Positions 23,969-31,377 of a DNA stretch of 64,000 nt are shown piece after piece; positions within the stretch are counted from its first letter, which is position 1; every line of letters begins with the position of its first letter. A program made the position numbers and the translations under genes. The DNA comes from Streptomyces sp. NBC_01264 (lineage in GTDB: Bacteria; Actinomycetota; Actinomycetes; Streptomycetales; Streptomycetaceae). The DNA is taken from NCBI RefSeq assembly GCF_026340675.1, contig NZ_JAPEOX010000001.1, positions 3,224,001-3,288,000 of the forward strand. Direction: 5' to 3'. The notes beneath the pieces were generated by a model that was given only the letters and a program-made list of their open reading frames with translations, did not search any database and was not told where the DNA came from.

Positions 23969-25045
23969 TCAGAGTTCGATGCAGGTGCGCAGGGCCACGC
24001 CCGTACGCATCTGGTCGAGCGCGTCGTTGATCTCGGCGAGCTGCACGCGGTGGGTGATCAGGCCCGCCAGGTCCACCCGGCCGGCCCGCCACAGCGCGAT
24101 GGTGCGCTCGTAGGAGCGGAGCACGTCGCCGCCGCCGTACATCGACGGCAGGATCTTCTTCTCGTCGAGGAAGAGGGAGAACATGTTGATCGAGTAGTTG
24201 TCGTCGAGCGCGCCGGCGCCGACCACGACGACGGAGCCGCCGCGGCGGGTCATGTCGTAGGCGGTCTTGGTGGTCGCGGACTTGCCGACGACCTCGAAGA
24301 CGTAGTCGAAGCCCTCGCCCGCGGTGATCCGGTTCTTGGCGTCGGCGAACTCCTCCGGGGAGACCGCCTCGGTGGCGCCGAAGCGCAGCGCGGCCTCGCG
24401 CCGGGAGGCGACCGGGTCGACGGCGATGATCTGCGCCGCGCCCTGAACCTTGGCGCCCTGGATGACGGAGATGCCGACGCCGCCGCAGCCGATGACGGCG
24501 ACCGAGGAACCGGCCTCCACCTTCGCGGTGTTGATGGCGGCTCCGAGGCCGGTGGTGACCCCGCAGCCGATCAGGGCGGCGATGTCGAAGGGCACGTCGT
24601 CGGGGATCGGTACGGCACAGCCGGCCGGGACCACCATCTCCTCGGCGAAGGTGCCGGTGCCCGCGAAGCCGAAGATGGGGCTGTCGCCGCGCTGGAAGTT
24701 GGGGGTGGCCACGTTGCCGAAGGCCTCCAGGCACAGGTGGCCCTGGCCGCGCTTGCAGGAGGGACAGTGCCCGCAGGGCGGGAGCCAGCAGACCAGGACC
24801 CGGTCACCGATCTTGTGGCTGGTGACACCGTCACCGACGTCGGTGATCACGCCGGAGCCCTCGTGGCCCGGGATGAAGGGGGCGGGCTGCGGGAGGACGC
24901 CGCTCATCGCGGAGAGGTCGGAGTGGCACAGGCCGGTGGCCTTGATGCGGATCTTGACCTTGCCGGGGCCGAAGCCCACGGCCTGCATGTCCTCGACGAC
25001 TTCGAGTTTGTCCTGGCCTATCTCGCTCTGCAGTGCTGCGCGCAC
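23969..25045 (-). CDS. Zn-dependent alcohol dehydrogenase (MDR superfamily)
   Basis: 358 residues. Catalytic zinc ligands are seen in KATGLCHSDLSA and GHEGSGVITDVGD, the structural zinc site in PCGHCPSCKRGQGHLC, and the nucleotide-binding loop in VAVIGCGGVGISVIQG. The closest relatives by pattern are class III-like or mycothiol/NDMA-type long-chain alcohol dehydrogenases. GTG at 25045 follows GAAGGAGCC. It is the middle gene of MaoC - ADH - SDR, spaced 53 and 24 bp. In this context it would oxidise a terminal or side-chain alcohol made by a P450; this is inference. Confidence 0.88.
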   Translation of the reverse strand: MRAALQSEIGQDKLEVVEDMQAVGFGPGKVKIRIKATGLCHSDLSAMSGVLPQPAPFIPGHEGSGVITDVGDGVTSHKIGDRVLVCWLPPCGHCPSCKRGQGHLCLEAFGNVATPNFQRGDSPIFGFAGTGTFAEEMVVPAGCAVPIPDDVPFDIAALIGCGVTTGLGAAINTAKVEAGSSVAVIGCGGVGISVIQGAKVQGAAQIIAVDPVASRREAALRFGATEAVSPEEFADAKNRITAGEGFDYVFEVVGKSATTKTAYDMTRRGGSVVVVGAGALDDNYSINMFSLFLDEKKILPSMYGGGDVLRSYERTIALWRAGRVDLAGLITHRVQLAEINDALDQMRTGVALRTCIEL

Positions 25046-25098
25046 GGTGCGGCTCCTTCGGTCTGCCTGACGGTGTCTCTGGCGGTGTCTCTGACGGG

Positions 25099-25971
25099 TT
25101 AGGAGTGTTCGACGACGGTGTCGGCGAGGACCGGGGCGTCGTCCCGGTCGGCGGCGCTGACCGTGACGAGGACGCGGCCGGGCTCCTGCCACATCCGGAT
25201 CCGCAGGGTCTCCCCGGGGAAGACGATCCCGGCGAAGCGGGTGCGGTAGGCGCGGACGCGGGACACGTCGCCGTCCAGGAGGGTGTCGACCACGGCCTTC
25301 AGGGTCATTCCGTACGAGCACAGGCCGTGCAGGATCGGCTGGTCGAAGCCGGCCAGCTTGGCGAACTCGGGGTCCGCGTGGAGCGGGTTCCAGTCCCCGG
25401 AGAGGCGGTAGAGCAGCGCCTGCTCCTCGCGGATCTTCCGCTCCTCCACCCGGTCGGGCGCCCGCTCGGGCTGCTCGGCCTTGACGGAGGGGCCGCGGTC
25501 GCCGCCGAAGCCGCCTTCACCGCGTACGAAGATCGACGCGTCGGAGGTCCACAGCGGCCCGTCGGCGTCCGCGACCTCGGTGCGCAGGACGATCACCGCC
25601 GCCTTGACCTTGTCGTAGACCGCGGCGACCGTGGCGGTGGAGGAGGCCTCCCCCTTGACCGGGATGGGCCGGTGCAGCTCGATGGACTGGCTGCCGTGCA
25701 GCACGTGGGCGAGGTTGACCTCGATGCCCGGGGCGGCGAGGCCGCCCATCATGGCCATCCCGGCGCCGGCGACGGTCGCGAAGCTGGGGAGCACGTGGAG
25801 CTTGGACTCCAGGGTGTAGCGCAGCTCGTCGGGGTCGGTGGCGGCCCCGGGATTGTTCGGGGAGGTCCCCGCGCCGAGTCCGAGGTGGTAGAGCTGGATG
25901 TCCTTGTGGTCCCAGGCGATGTTCCCCTTGCGGGGTTCGGCGGCGAGGGCCTTGGCGGCATCGATCGGCAT
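25099..25971 (-). CDS. MaoC-family double hot-dog enoyl-CoA hydratase
   Basis: 290 residues with two hot-dog halves. The N-terminal half (residues 1-150: LYHLGLGAGTSPNNPGAATDP, HVLHGSQSIELHRPIPVKGE) is the non-catalytic-type half, and the C-terminal half carries the hydratase 2 motif YRLSGDWNPLHADPEFAKLAGF followed by ILHGLCSYG. This is the layout of peroxisomal-type 2-enoyl-CoA hydratase 2 and of mycobacterial ChsH/Hsd4B-like enzymes. It hydrates trans-2-enoyl-CoA to the (R)-3-hydroxy form, the substrate expected for the SDR in the same operon. A perfect KstR box lies about 130 bp upstream. Confidence 0.9.
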   Translation of the reverse strand: MPIDAAKALAAEPRKGNIAWDHKDIQLYHLGLGAGTSPNNPGAATDPDELRYTLESKLHVLPSFATVAGAGMAMMGGLAAPGIEVNLAHVLHGSQSIELHRPIPVKGEASSTATVAAVYDKVKAAVIVLRTEVADADGPLWTSDASIFVRGEGGFGGDRGPSVKAEQPERAPDRVEERKIREEQALLYRLSGDWNPLHADPEFAKLAGFDQPILHGLCSYGMTLKAVVDTLLDGDVSRVRAYRTRFAGIVFPGETLRIRMWQEPGRVLVTVSAADRDDAPVLADTVVEHS

Positions 25972-26103
25972 GGGCGTGCTGCTCCCTGTGTTGGAAACAC
26001 CGTCTTTGAGGCACCGGCTGTGGAAGCGCGGTGCCTTGGAAGACCTCGGCGCGGCCGTCCGCACCGTCGGCCGCACCGAGGTCGTATGCGGGACCCGGCA
26101 CTC

Positions 26104-26117
26104 TAGAACGCGTTCTA
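26104..26117 (-). promoter_or_regulatory. KstR-type operator, perfect match
   Basis: TAGAACGCGTTCTA fits TNNAACNNGTTNNA at every fixed position and sits inside a 16-bp perfect palindrome (26103-26118). It lies upstream of the MaoC-ADH-SDR operon and could also touch the divergent receiver-like gene. Confidence 0.75.
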
Positions 26118-26244
26118 GGTTGCCCGGTGAAGGAATGTATAACGCACGCCCCAGCACTTGGGAAGACTCCTGACGATCTGTCAGCCACACTTCCCGTGCG
26201 GCGCGTTGCGCCGGTACGGGACACTTCGCCCCTACCCTGGCCGG

Positions 26245-26631
26245 GTGGATGAGATGCCCGTTGCCCAGCGCCCTGCCCGATCCCTGCGGGTGCTCCTGGA
26301 CCCGCCGAACCCGGCCCTGGCGGTCCTCCTCGGCCTCCAGCCGGACATCGAGGTCGTGACTTCGCCACTGGCCCGCCCGGCGGTGGCGCTGACGGAGTCG
26401 GTGGACCGCGTCCCCGCGCTCCTGGCGGAGGATCCGGAATGCCGGATCCTGGTGCTGACCGGCTCCGCGCACCCGGGCCTGCCCGAGGCCGCCCTGGCCG
26501 CCGGCGCGGCCGGCCTGGTCCTGCGGGACGGCCCGGTCGAGGACCTGGCGGACGGCATCCGCCGCGCCTCCCGGGGGGAGTCGGTGGTCGACCCGGCGCT
26601 GGAGACTCCGCGGGCGCCGCAGGCCCCGTAA
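26245..26631 (+). CDS. Degenerate response-regulator receiver-like protein
   Basis: A roughly 128-residue protein resembling the receiver domain of NarL/LuxR regulators: LRVLLDPPNPALAVLLGLQ, CRILVLTGSAHPGL, AALAAGAAGLVLRDGPVEDLADGIRRASRGESV. The usual phospho-acceptor Asp region is not recognisable (SVDRVPALL replaces it) and the helix-turn-helix domain is absent. GTG at 26245 lies about six bases after TACCCT, so a leaderless mRNA is possible; ATG at 26254 is the alternative. Function unknown; perhaps a stand-alone signalling or protein-interaction domain. Confidence 0.65.
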   Translation: MDEMPVAQRPARSLRVLLDPPNPALAVLLGLQPDIEVVTSPLARPAVALTESVDRVPALLAEDPECRILVLTGSAHPGLPEAALAAGAAGLVLRDGPVEDLADGIRRASRGESVVDPALETPRAPQAP

Positions 26632-26664
26632 GCCCGTAAGCCCGTAGGCGCTACCGGACATGCG

Positions 26665-26703
26665 CCCGCCCCGCGGATCCTCCGGGAGGATCCGCGGGGC
26701 GGG
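26665..26703. terminator. Bidirectional terminator, 17-bp perfect stem
   Basis: CCCGCCCCGCGGATCCT (26665-26681) pairs exactly with AGGATCCGCGGGGCGGG (26687-26703) around CCGGG, followed by a run of G. It lies between two convergent genes, the receiver-like gene and the P450 gene, and would serve both. Confidence 0.85.
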
Positions 26704-26776
26704 GGGGGCTTCGGCGGCGGCGCGAAGGGCGGTCCGGGTACGGCGGACGACTCGGCCGGAGCCGGACTACGGCGAC

Positions 26777-28087
26777 TCAGCCGGAGGCGTTCGTCTCGGT
26801 CCAGTCGTCGACGGTCCGCGACGGGTCCAGGGCGACCGGCAGCCTCTCCAGCCCGCGGAAGGCCGGGAACGGCCCCTTGAGCCACTCCTCGTGGCCCGGC
26901 TCCGGCGTTGCCAGGACCATGTCGGGGAACCGGTCGAGCAGGGCCGTCAGCGCGGTCTCCAGCTCCATCCGGGCGAGCGGGGCACCGAGGCAGTAGTGGG
27001 GCCCGTGGCCGAATCCGAGGTGGGTGCCCTGCAGCCCCTTCCGCGTCACGTCCAGGGTGTCCGGCTCCTCGAACTTCTCCGGGTCGCGGTTCGCGGAGGA
27101 GATCGCGATCTGGACCAGGGAGCCCCGCGGGATCGCGACTCCCCCGATCTCCAGGTCCTCCAGGACGTAGCGGAACGTGGAGGTCTCCACGGAGCACTCG
27201 AACCGGACGAGCTCCTCGATCGCCTGCGGCAGCAGCTCGCGGTCCTCCCGTACGAGCGCCAGTTGCTCCGGGTGGGAGAGCAGCGAGAAGACCGCGTTGC
27301 CGATCTGATAGGTGGTGGTCTTGTGCCCGGCGAAGAGCAGGACCCACATCATCGAGACCAGTTCGTCGTCGGTCAGCGCCCCGTCCTCGTGCTCCGTCTG
27401 GATCAGCACGGTGAGGAAGTCGTCCGCGGGCTCGGCGCGCTTGCGGGCGACCAGGCCGAGGAAGTGGTTCCGCAGCCAGTCCTCCGCCGCGGCCAGGTCG
27501 TCGGCCATGTCCTTGCTGAACCGGGACCGCGTCACCTGCCCGAACCACTTCAGGACGTCGGTGCGCTCGTCCCCGACGATGCCGAGCAGCTCACAGATGA
27601 CCATGACGGGGAGCGGCAGGGCGAAGGCGGCCATCAGGTCGACGGGTGTGTCCGTAGGGCACTTGGCCAGCAGTTCGTCGGCGAGCTCCTCGATGCGCGG
27701 GCGCAGGAGCTTGACGTGGCGCGGGGTGAAGGCCTCGTGGGCGATGTGCCGCAGCCGGGTGTGCCGAGGGGGGTCGGCGAAGATCAGGTTGTCGTCGAGG
27801 GCGTCGCAGGTGTCCCCGAAGACCGCGTGGTAGATGTCGATGCCCTCGTGCATGTCCTTGCCGATGCGCGGGTCCGACAGCGCGAGCCGGGCGTCCTCGT
27901 ACCGGGTGATGAGATACGTGTCCACCCCGTGGCGCGTGGTCAGCTTGCCGACGGGGGCCTGCTCGCGCAGGGACCGGTAGACCGGGTAGGGGCACGTACG
28001 GTATTCCGGCGTGCCCATGGACACCGCCGCCAGGGCTTCGCCGACGGGGAGGCCGTCACTCACGGCCACTGCGGGTTCGGTCGTCAC
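26777..28087 (-). CDS. Cytochrome P450
   Basis: 436 residues, normal length for a soluble bacterial P450. The heme-binding loop is FGHGPHYCLGAPLARME with its cysteine, the I-helix reads LLFAGHKTTTYQIG (the Thr is conserved), and the K-helix ExxR is in EELVRFE. Sequence style is closest to CYP107/CYP105-like families, but a subfamily is not assigned. It needs an electron donor; the [3Fe-4S] ferredoxin near 54.7 kb is 27 kb away and may serve. It sits between steroid-type beta-oxidation genes, so hydroxylation of a lipid or sterol side chain is plausible but unproven. Confidence 0.93.
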   Translation of the reverse strand: MTTEPAVAVSDGLPVGEALAAVSMGTPEYRTCPYPVYRSLREQAPVGKLTTRHGVDTYLITRYEDARLALSDPRIGKDMHEGIDIYHAVFGDTCDALDDNLIFADPPRHTRLRHIAHEAFTPRHVKLLRPRIEELADELLAKCPTDTPVDLMAAFALPLPVMVICELLGIVGDERTDVLKWFGQVTRSRFSKDMADDLAAAEDWLRNHFLGLVARKRAEPADDFLTVLIQTEHEDGALTDDELVSMMWVLLFAGHKTTTYQIGNAVFSLLSHPEQLALVREDRELLPQAIEELVRFECSVETSTFRYVLEDLEIGGVAIPRGSLVQIAISSANRDPEKFEEPDTLDVTRKGLQGTHLGFGHGPHYCLGAPLARMELETALTALLDRFPDMVLATPEPGHEEWLKGPFPAFRGLERLPVALDPSRTVDDWTETNASG

Positions 28088-28266
28088 GGCTCAGACCTCT
28101 CGTGGGGCTCGGGACTCGACTGTCCAGCCACCTCACTCCCGCGGCCCGCGGCCCGCATAACCTCCGTTACCCCGTTCGGACCCGAAACTACGCCCGCCTG
28201 AGCGGATCGGCCGGGTCCCGGAGCCGTCCCGCGATCACTCGCGCGGCCCCGCCATAAGGTCCCCCC

Positions 28267-29439
28267 ATGCCGGACATCGCAGACATCACCCCACTCCAGC
28301 CGGACGACGGCAGCCACGACAGGATCGACGTCCACCACCACTTCTGCGCCCCGGAGTGGCTGGAGTGGGCCGAGGGCCAGGGCCTGGCGAACCGCAAGGC
28401 CCTGCCGCCCTGGGCACGCTGGGACGCGGCGGCGGCCTTGGACCTGATGGACCGGGCTGGGATCGCCACCGCCGTCCTCAAGCCGATGCTGCCGGCGCGC
28501 TACGCGACGTCCGCGCAGCTACGCGAGGCCACGGCCGTCACCCTGCGGGCGGCGGCGGAGGTGACGCGGGCCCATCCGGGCCGCTTCGCGTTCCACGCCC
28601 CGCTCTTCCTCGACGACCCGGAGGTCGCACGCTGGGCGCTGCGGCTGGGGCTCGACGAGCTGGGGGCGGTGGGGGTGAACGTGACCGCGAACTACGGCGG
28701 CGTCTACCTGGGCGACCCCTCGTACGACCCCCTCTTCGCGGAACTCGACGAACGCTCCGCGGTGGTGGACACCCACCCCCACAACCTGCCGGGCGTCGGC
28801 GGGGGCGGGGGCGGCGGCGGGATGGCACCGGCGGGCGGGCCAGGACCGGATGCAGGGCCCGGCGCGGGCCACGGGTCGGGCGGTGGGCCGGGGGCGGGCC
28901 TCAGGACAGGGGCGGACGCGGGGCCCGGCGCGGGCCGGGGTCCGGGGGCGGGCGGTGGGCCGGGGGGCGTGGCCGTTCCGGGGATTCCGCACTTCCTGTG
29001 CGACTTCCTGCTGGACACCACGCGGGCCGCGCTGAACATGATCCACAAGGGCACCCTGGACCGGTTCCCGAACCTGTCGGTGATCCTGCCGCACGCGGGC
29101 GGCTTCCTCCCGCACATCGCCACCCGGGTGCAGGCCTTCGCGGGATCGCTCACCCCACCCGTCGACCCGGCGATGGTCCGCGACTACCTGCTCCGCTTCT
29201 ACTACGACACGGCCGGGCCCATGTCCCCGGCGGGCACCCTGCTGGCGATGGCGTCCCCCGACCGGATCCTCTTCGGCAGCGACTGGCCTGCGTGTCCTTC
29301 GGACATGGTGACCGGCATCGCCCTGCCGGGGCTGGCGGACGACCCCGCGCTGACTCCGGCACACCGGCGGGGGATCAACCGGGACAACGCCGTGCGCTTG
29401 ATGCCGAGCCTGGCTCCGCTGAGCCCTGCGCGCGTCTGA
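28267..29439 (+). CDS. Amidohydrolase 2 (ACMSD-like) with low-complexity insertion
   Basis: 390 residues of the metal-dependent TIM-barrel type: IDVHHHFCAPEW (HxH metal site), AVVDTHPHNLPG, ILPHAGGFLPH and a late Asp in ILFGSDWPAC. This resembles aminocarboxymuconate-semialdehyde decarboxylase relatives. Between THPHNLPG and HFLCDFLLD lies a segment of about 65 residues made almost only of Gly, Ala and Pro (28797-28978), encoded by imperfectly duplicated GC-rich DNA. The insertion is in frame and seems tolerated as a loop. Divergent from the P450 gene (179 bp apart). Confidence 0.85.
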   Translation: MPDIADITPLQPDDGSHDRIDVHHHFCAPEWLEWAEGQGLANRKALPPWARWDAAAALDLMDRAGIATAVLKPMLPARYATSAQLREATAVTLRAAAEVTRAHPGRFAFHAPLFLDDPEVARWALRLGLDELGAVGVNVTANYGGVYLGDPSYDPLFAELDERSAVVDTHPHNLPGVGGGGGGGGMAPAGGPGPDAGPGAGHGSGGGPGAGLRTGADAGPGAGRGPGAGGGPGGVAVPGIPHFLCDFLLDTTRAALNMIHKGTLDRFPNLSVILPHAGGFLPHIATRVQAFAGSLTPPVDPAMVRDYLLRFYYDTAGPMSPAGTLLAMASPDRILFGSDWPACPSDMVTGIALPGLADDPALTPAHRRGINRDNAVRLMPSLAPLSPARV

Positions 29440-29453
29440 GCGACGCCCCCCTG

Positions 29454-29613
29454 GCCGCTGCGCGGGGCCGCGCCCGCCGCCGCACCCGGCTGCGGATGTG
29501 CCGCTGTGCGGGGCCGCGCCCTTCGCCGCACCCCGGCTGCGGATGTGCCGCTGCGCGGGGCCGCGCCCTTCGCCGGAGCCCGGCTGCGACCCTTGCCGCT
29601 GCGCGGGGCGGAG
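29454..29613. repeat. Four imperfect 46-48-bp tandem repeats
   Basis: Copies begin at 29454, 29500, 29547 and 29595 with GCCGCTGCGCGGGGC (second copy has one change) and continue CGCGCCCTTCGCCGCACC, then CGGCTGCGGATGT; the last copy is truncated. The family is intergenic and uses the same vocabulary as other streptomycete REP-like sequences. Spacing is too regular and spacers are absent, so it is not a CRISPR. Confidence 0.75.
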
Positions 29614-29796
29614 TTCCCCTACCCGCCCTTCCACCGTTCCCCGGGCGCTGCCCGGACCCGCGCCTCAAACGCCGGCGGGGCTGGGAGGCGCCCCGGGCTG
29701 CGCCCGGACCCCCTGGGGCTCCGCCCCAGACCCCGGTCCTCAAACGCCGGACGGCTGAAAGACCAAACCCCGGCCGGGGCTAGATGTCCCCGGCCC

Positions 29797-29889
29797 GGGA
29801 CCGAATGCCCCCGGGCTGGGACTGAACTGTCCCCCGGCCGGGACCGAATGCCACCGAGCTGGGACTGAACTGCCCCCCCCCCCCCCCCC
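29797..29889. repeat. Two 43-bp direct repeats and a 17-base poly-C run
   Basis: GGGACCGAATGCC followed by GCTGGGACTGAACTG occurs at 29797 and again 43 bp later, each time followed by a C-rich block. The second block is an uninterrupted run of 17 C (29873-29889), by far the longest homopolymer noticed in the window. Confidence 0.75.
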
Positions 29890-29926
29890 GGCCGGAGTCG
29901 GGGGCTGTGGGGCCAGGGCCGGGGAC

Positions 29927-30055
29927 GGGGGCGGGGTGGGGTGTCGGCCGGGACGTAAAGCGTGATTTGTGGCGCACAAGAAAACCATGACTGTCGACTG
30001 TTGGGCACAGGGCGCCTAAATCATGCAGTCCAGGCCGACACCCCACCCCGCCCCC
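29927..30055. repeat. 129-bp element with 23-bp perfect terminal inverted repeats
   Basis: A 23-base sequence at 29927-29949 (starting GGGGGCGGGG and ending GTGTCGGCC) is found as its exact reverse complement at 30033-30055. The 83-bp interior is distinctly AT-richer than its surroundings (for example CAAGAAAACCATGACTGTCG). It could be a small mobile element, a bidirectional terminator for the two convergent genes, or a structured RNA. Confidence 0.65.
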
Positions 30056-30152
30056 GGCACCGGCCCACCACCCGCAGCCAACCCGCCGCGCAGGCCACCC
30101 CCAGCCCCGCCGGCGCTTGAGGCGCAAGGGCCCGGGGACCGGGACCCGGCGG

Positions 30153-31340
30153 CTACCGCCGCAAGAGGGTGACCACCGCCGCACCCCCCAGCCCGATGTT
30201 GTGCGCCAGCCCAACCCTCGCCCCCGACACCTGCCGAGCCCCCGCCGCCCCCCGCAGCTGCCACACGAGTTCCGCCGCCTGCGCGAGCCCCGTCGCTCCC
30301 AGCGGGTGGCCCTTGGAGATGAGGCCGCCCGAGGGGTTGACCACCCACCGCCCGCCGTACGTCGTCGCGCCCGACTCCACCAGCGGCCCCGCGCCGCCGT
30401 CCTCGCACATGCCCAGCGCCTCGTACGTCAGCAGCTCGTTGATCGAGAAGCAGTCGTGCAGCTCGATGACGTCCACGTCCCCGATCCCGAGCCCGGACGC
30501 CTCGAACACCGCCCGCCCCGCCGCCGCCGTCATCGGCTTGCCGACCACGTCGATGCAGGAGCCCGACGCGAACGACGCCTCCGTGTCCGTCGTCATCGAC
30601 TGCGCGACGATCTCCACCGCCCGCTCCCCCAGCCCGTGCCGCTCCACGAACCGCTCCGAGACGACCACCGCCGCCGCCGCGCCGTCCGACGTCGGCGAGC
30701 ACTGCAGCTTCGTCAGCGGCTCGTGGATCGTCTTCGCCGCGAGGATCTCCTCGACCGTGTAGACGTCCTGGAACTGCGCGTTCGGGTTGTTCGCCGAGTG
30801 CCGGTGGTTCTTCGCCCCGACCGCCGCCAGCTGCGCGGCCGTGGTCCCGTACAGCTTCATGTGCTCGCGCGCCGCGTTCCCGAAGATCTGCGCCGTGGGA
30901 GGCGACATCTCGAAGCCGTGCCCGGCGGCCATGATCCCGTAGTGCCGGGCCACCGGCGAGGTCTTGAAGTCACCCCCGTCGGCCCCGCCCCCCAGCGCGC
31001 CGCGCTTCATCTTCTCGAAGCCCAGCGCCAGCACGCAGTCGTTGATGCCGCCCTCCACGAACTGCCGCGCCATCATCAGCGCCGTCGAGCCCGTCGCGCA
31101 GTTGTTGTTGACGTTGTAGACGGGGACCCCGCTCAGCCCCAGCTCGTACGCCGCCCGCTGACCGGCCGTGGAGGCCTGGAAGCAGTAGCCGACCGGCACC
31201 TGCTCGACCAGCCCGTAGTCGATGCTGGCGTCCGCGAGCGCCGCGTCGCCCGCCTCCTTCGCCATGTCCCAGTACTGCCAGTCCCTCGACTCCGGCTTCT
31301 CGAACTTCGTCATGCCGACGCCCACGATGTACGACTTCAT
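30153..31340 (-). CDS. SCP-x-like thiolase / lipid-transfer protein (acetyl-CoA C-acyltransferase type)
   Basis: 395 residues of the thiolase fold in the SCP2-thiolase subgroup: active-site Cys in [13 protein letters not shown], the His pair in [13 protein letters not shown] and [15 protein letters not shown]. Mycobacterial relatives (Ltp proteins) cleave or retro-aldol steroid side-chain acyl-CoAs. ATG at 31340 follows GTGGGGACACGC and gives the usual [15 protein letters not shown] start; a further upstream codon is less likely. It is transcribed with the FadE34-like gene, 37 bp apart, downstream of KstR boxes. Confidence 0.9.
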   Translation of the reverse strand: MKSYIVGVGMTKFEKPESRDWQYWDMAKEAGDAALADASIDYGLVEQVPVGYCFQASTAGQRAAYELGLSGVPVYNVNNNCATGSTALMMARQFVEGGINDCVLALGFEKMKRGALGGGADGGDFKTSPVARHYGIMAAGHGFEMSPPTAQIFGNAAREHMKLYGTTAAQLAAVGAKNHRHSANNPNAQFQDVYTVEEILAAKTIHEPLTKLQCSPTSDGAAAAVVVSERFVERHGLGERAVEIVAQSMTTDTEASFASGSCIDVVGKPMTAAAGRAVFEASGLGIGDVDVIELHDCFSINELLTYEALGMCEDGGAGPLVESGATTYGGRWVVNPSGGLISKGHPLGATGLAQAAELVWQLRGAAGARQVSGARVGLAHNIGLGGAAVVTLLRR

Positions 31341-31377
31341 GCGTGTCCCCACTGCCCTTCGGTTCAGTTCGGTTCGG

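Larger units (their letters stand above)
29440..30152. other. Gene-free, repeat-rich region
   Basis: 713 bp between two convergent genes. No frame looks coding. It contains, in order, four 46-48-bp tandem repeats, GGGGCTCCGCCCC/CTCAAACGCCGG sequences of the kind scattered through streptomycete intergenic DNA (29660-29760), a two-copy 43-bp repeat with a 17-base C run, and a 129-bp inverted-repeat element, all described separately. Confidence 0.7.

Noticed and set aside
29454..29613. Regular repeats considered as a CRISPR array
   Set aside because: The units abut without unique spacers and there are no cas genes.
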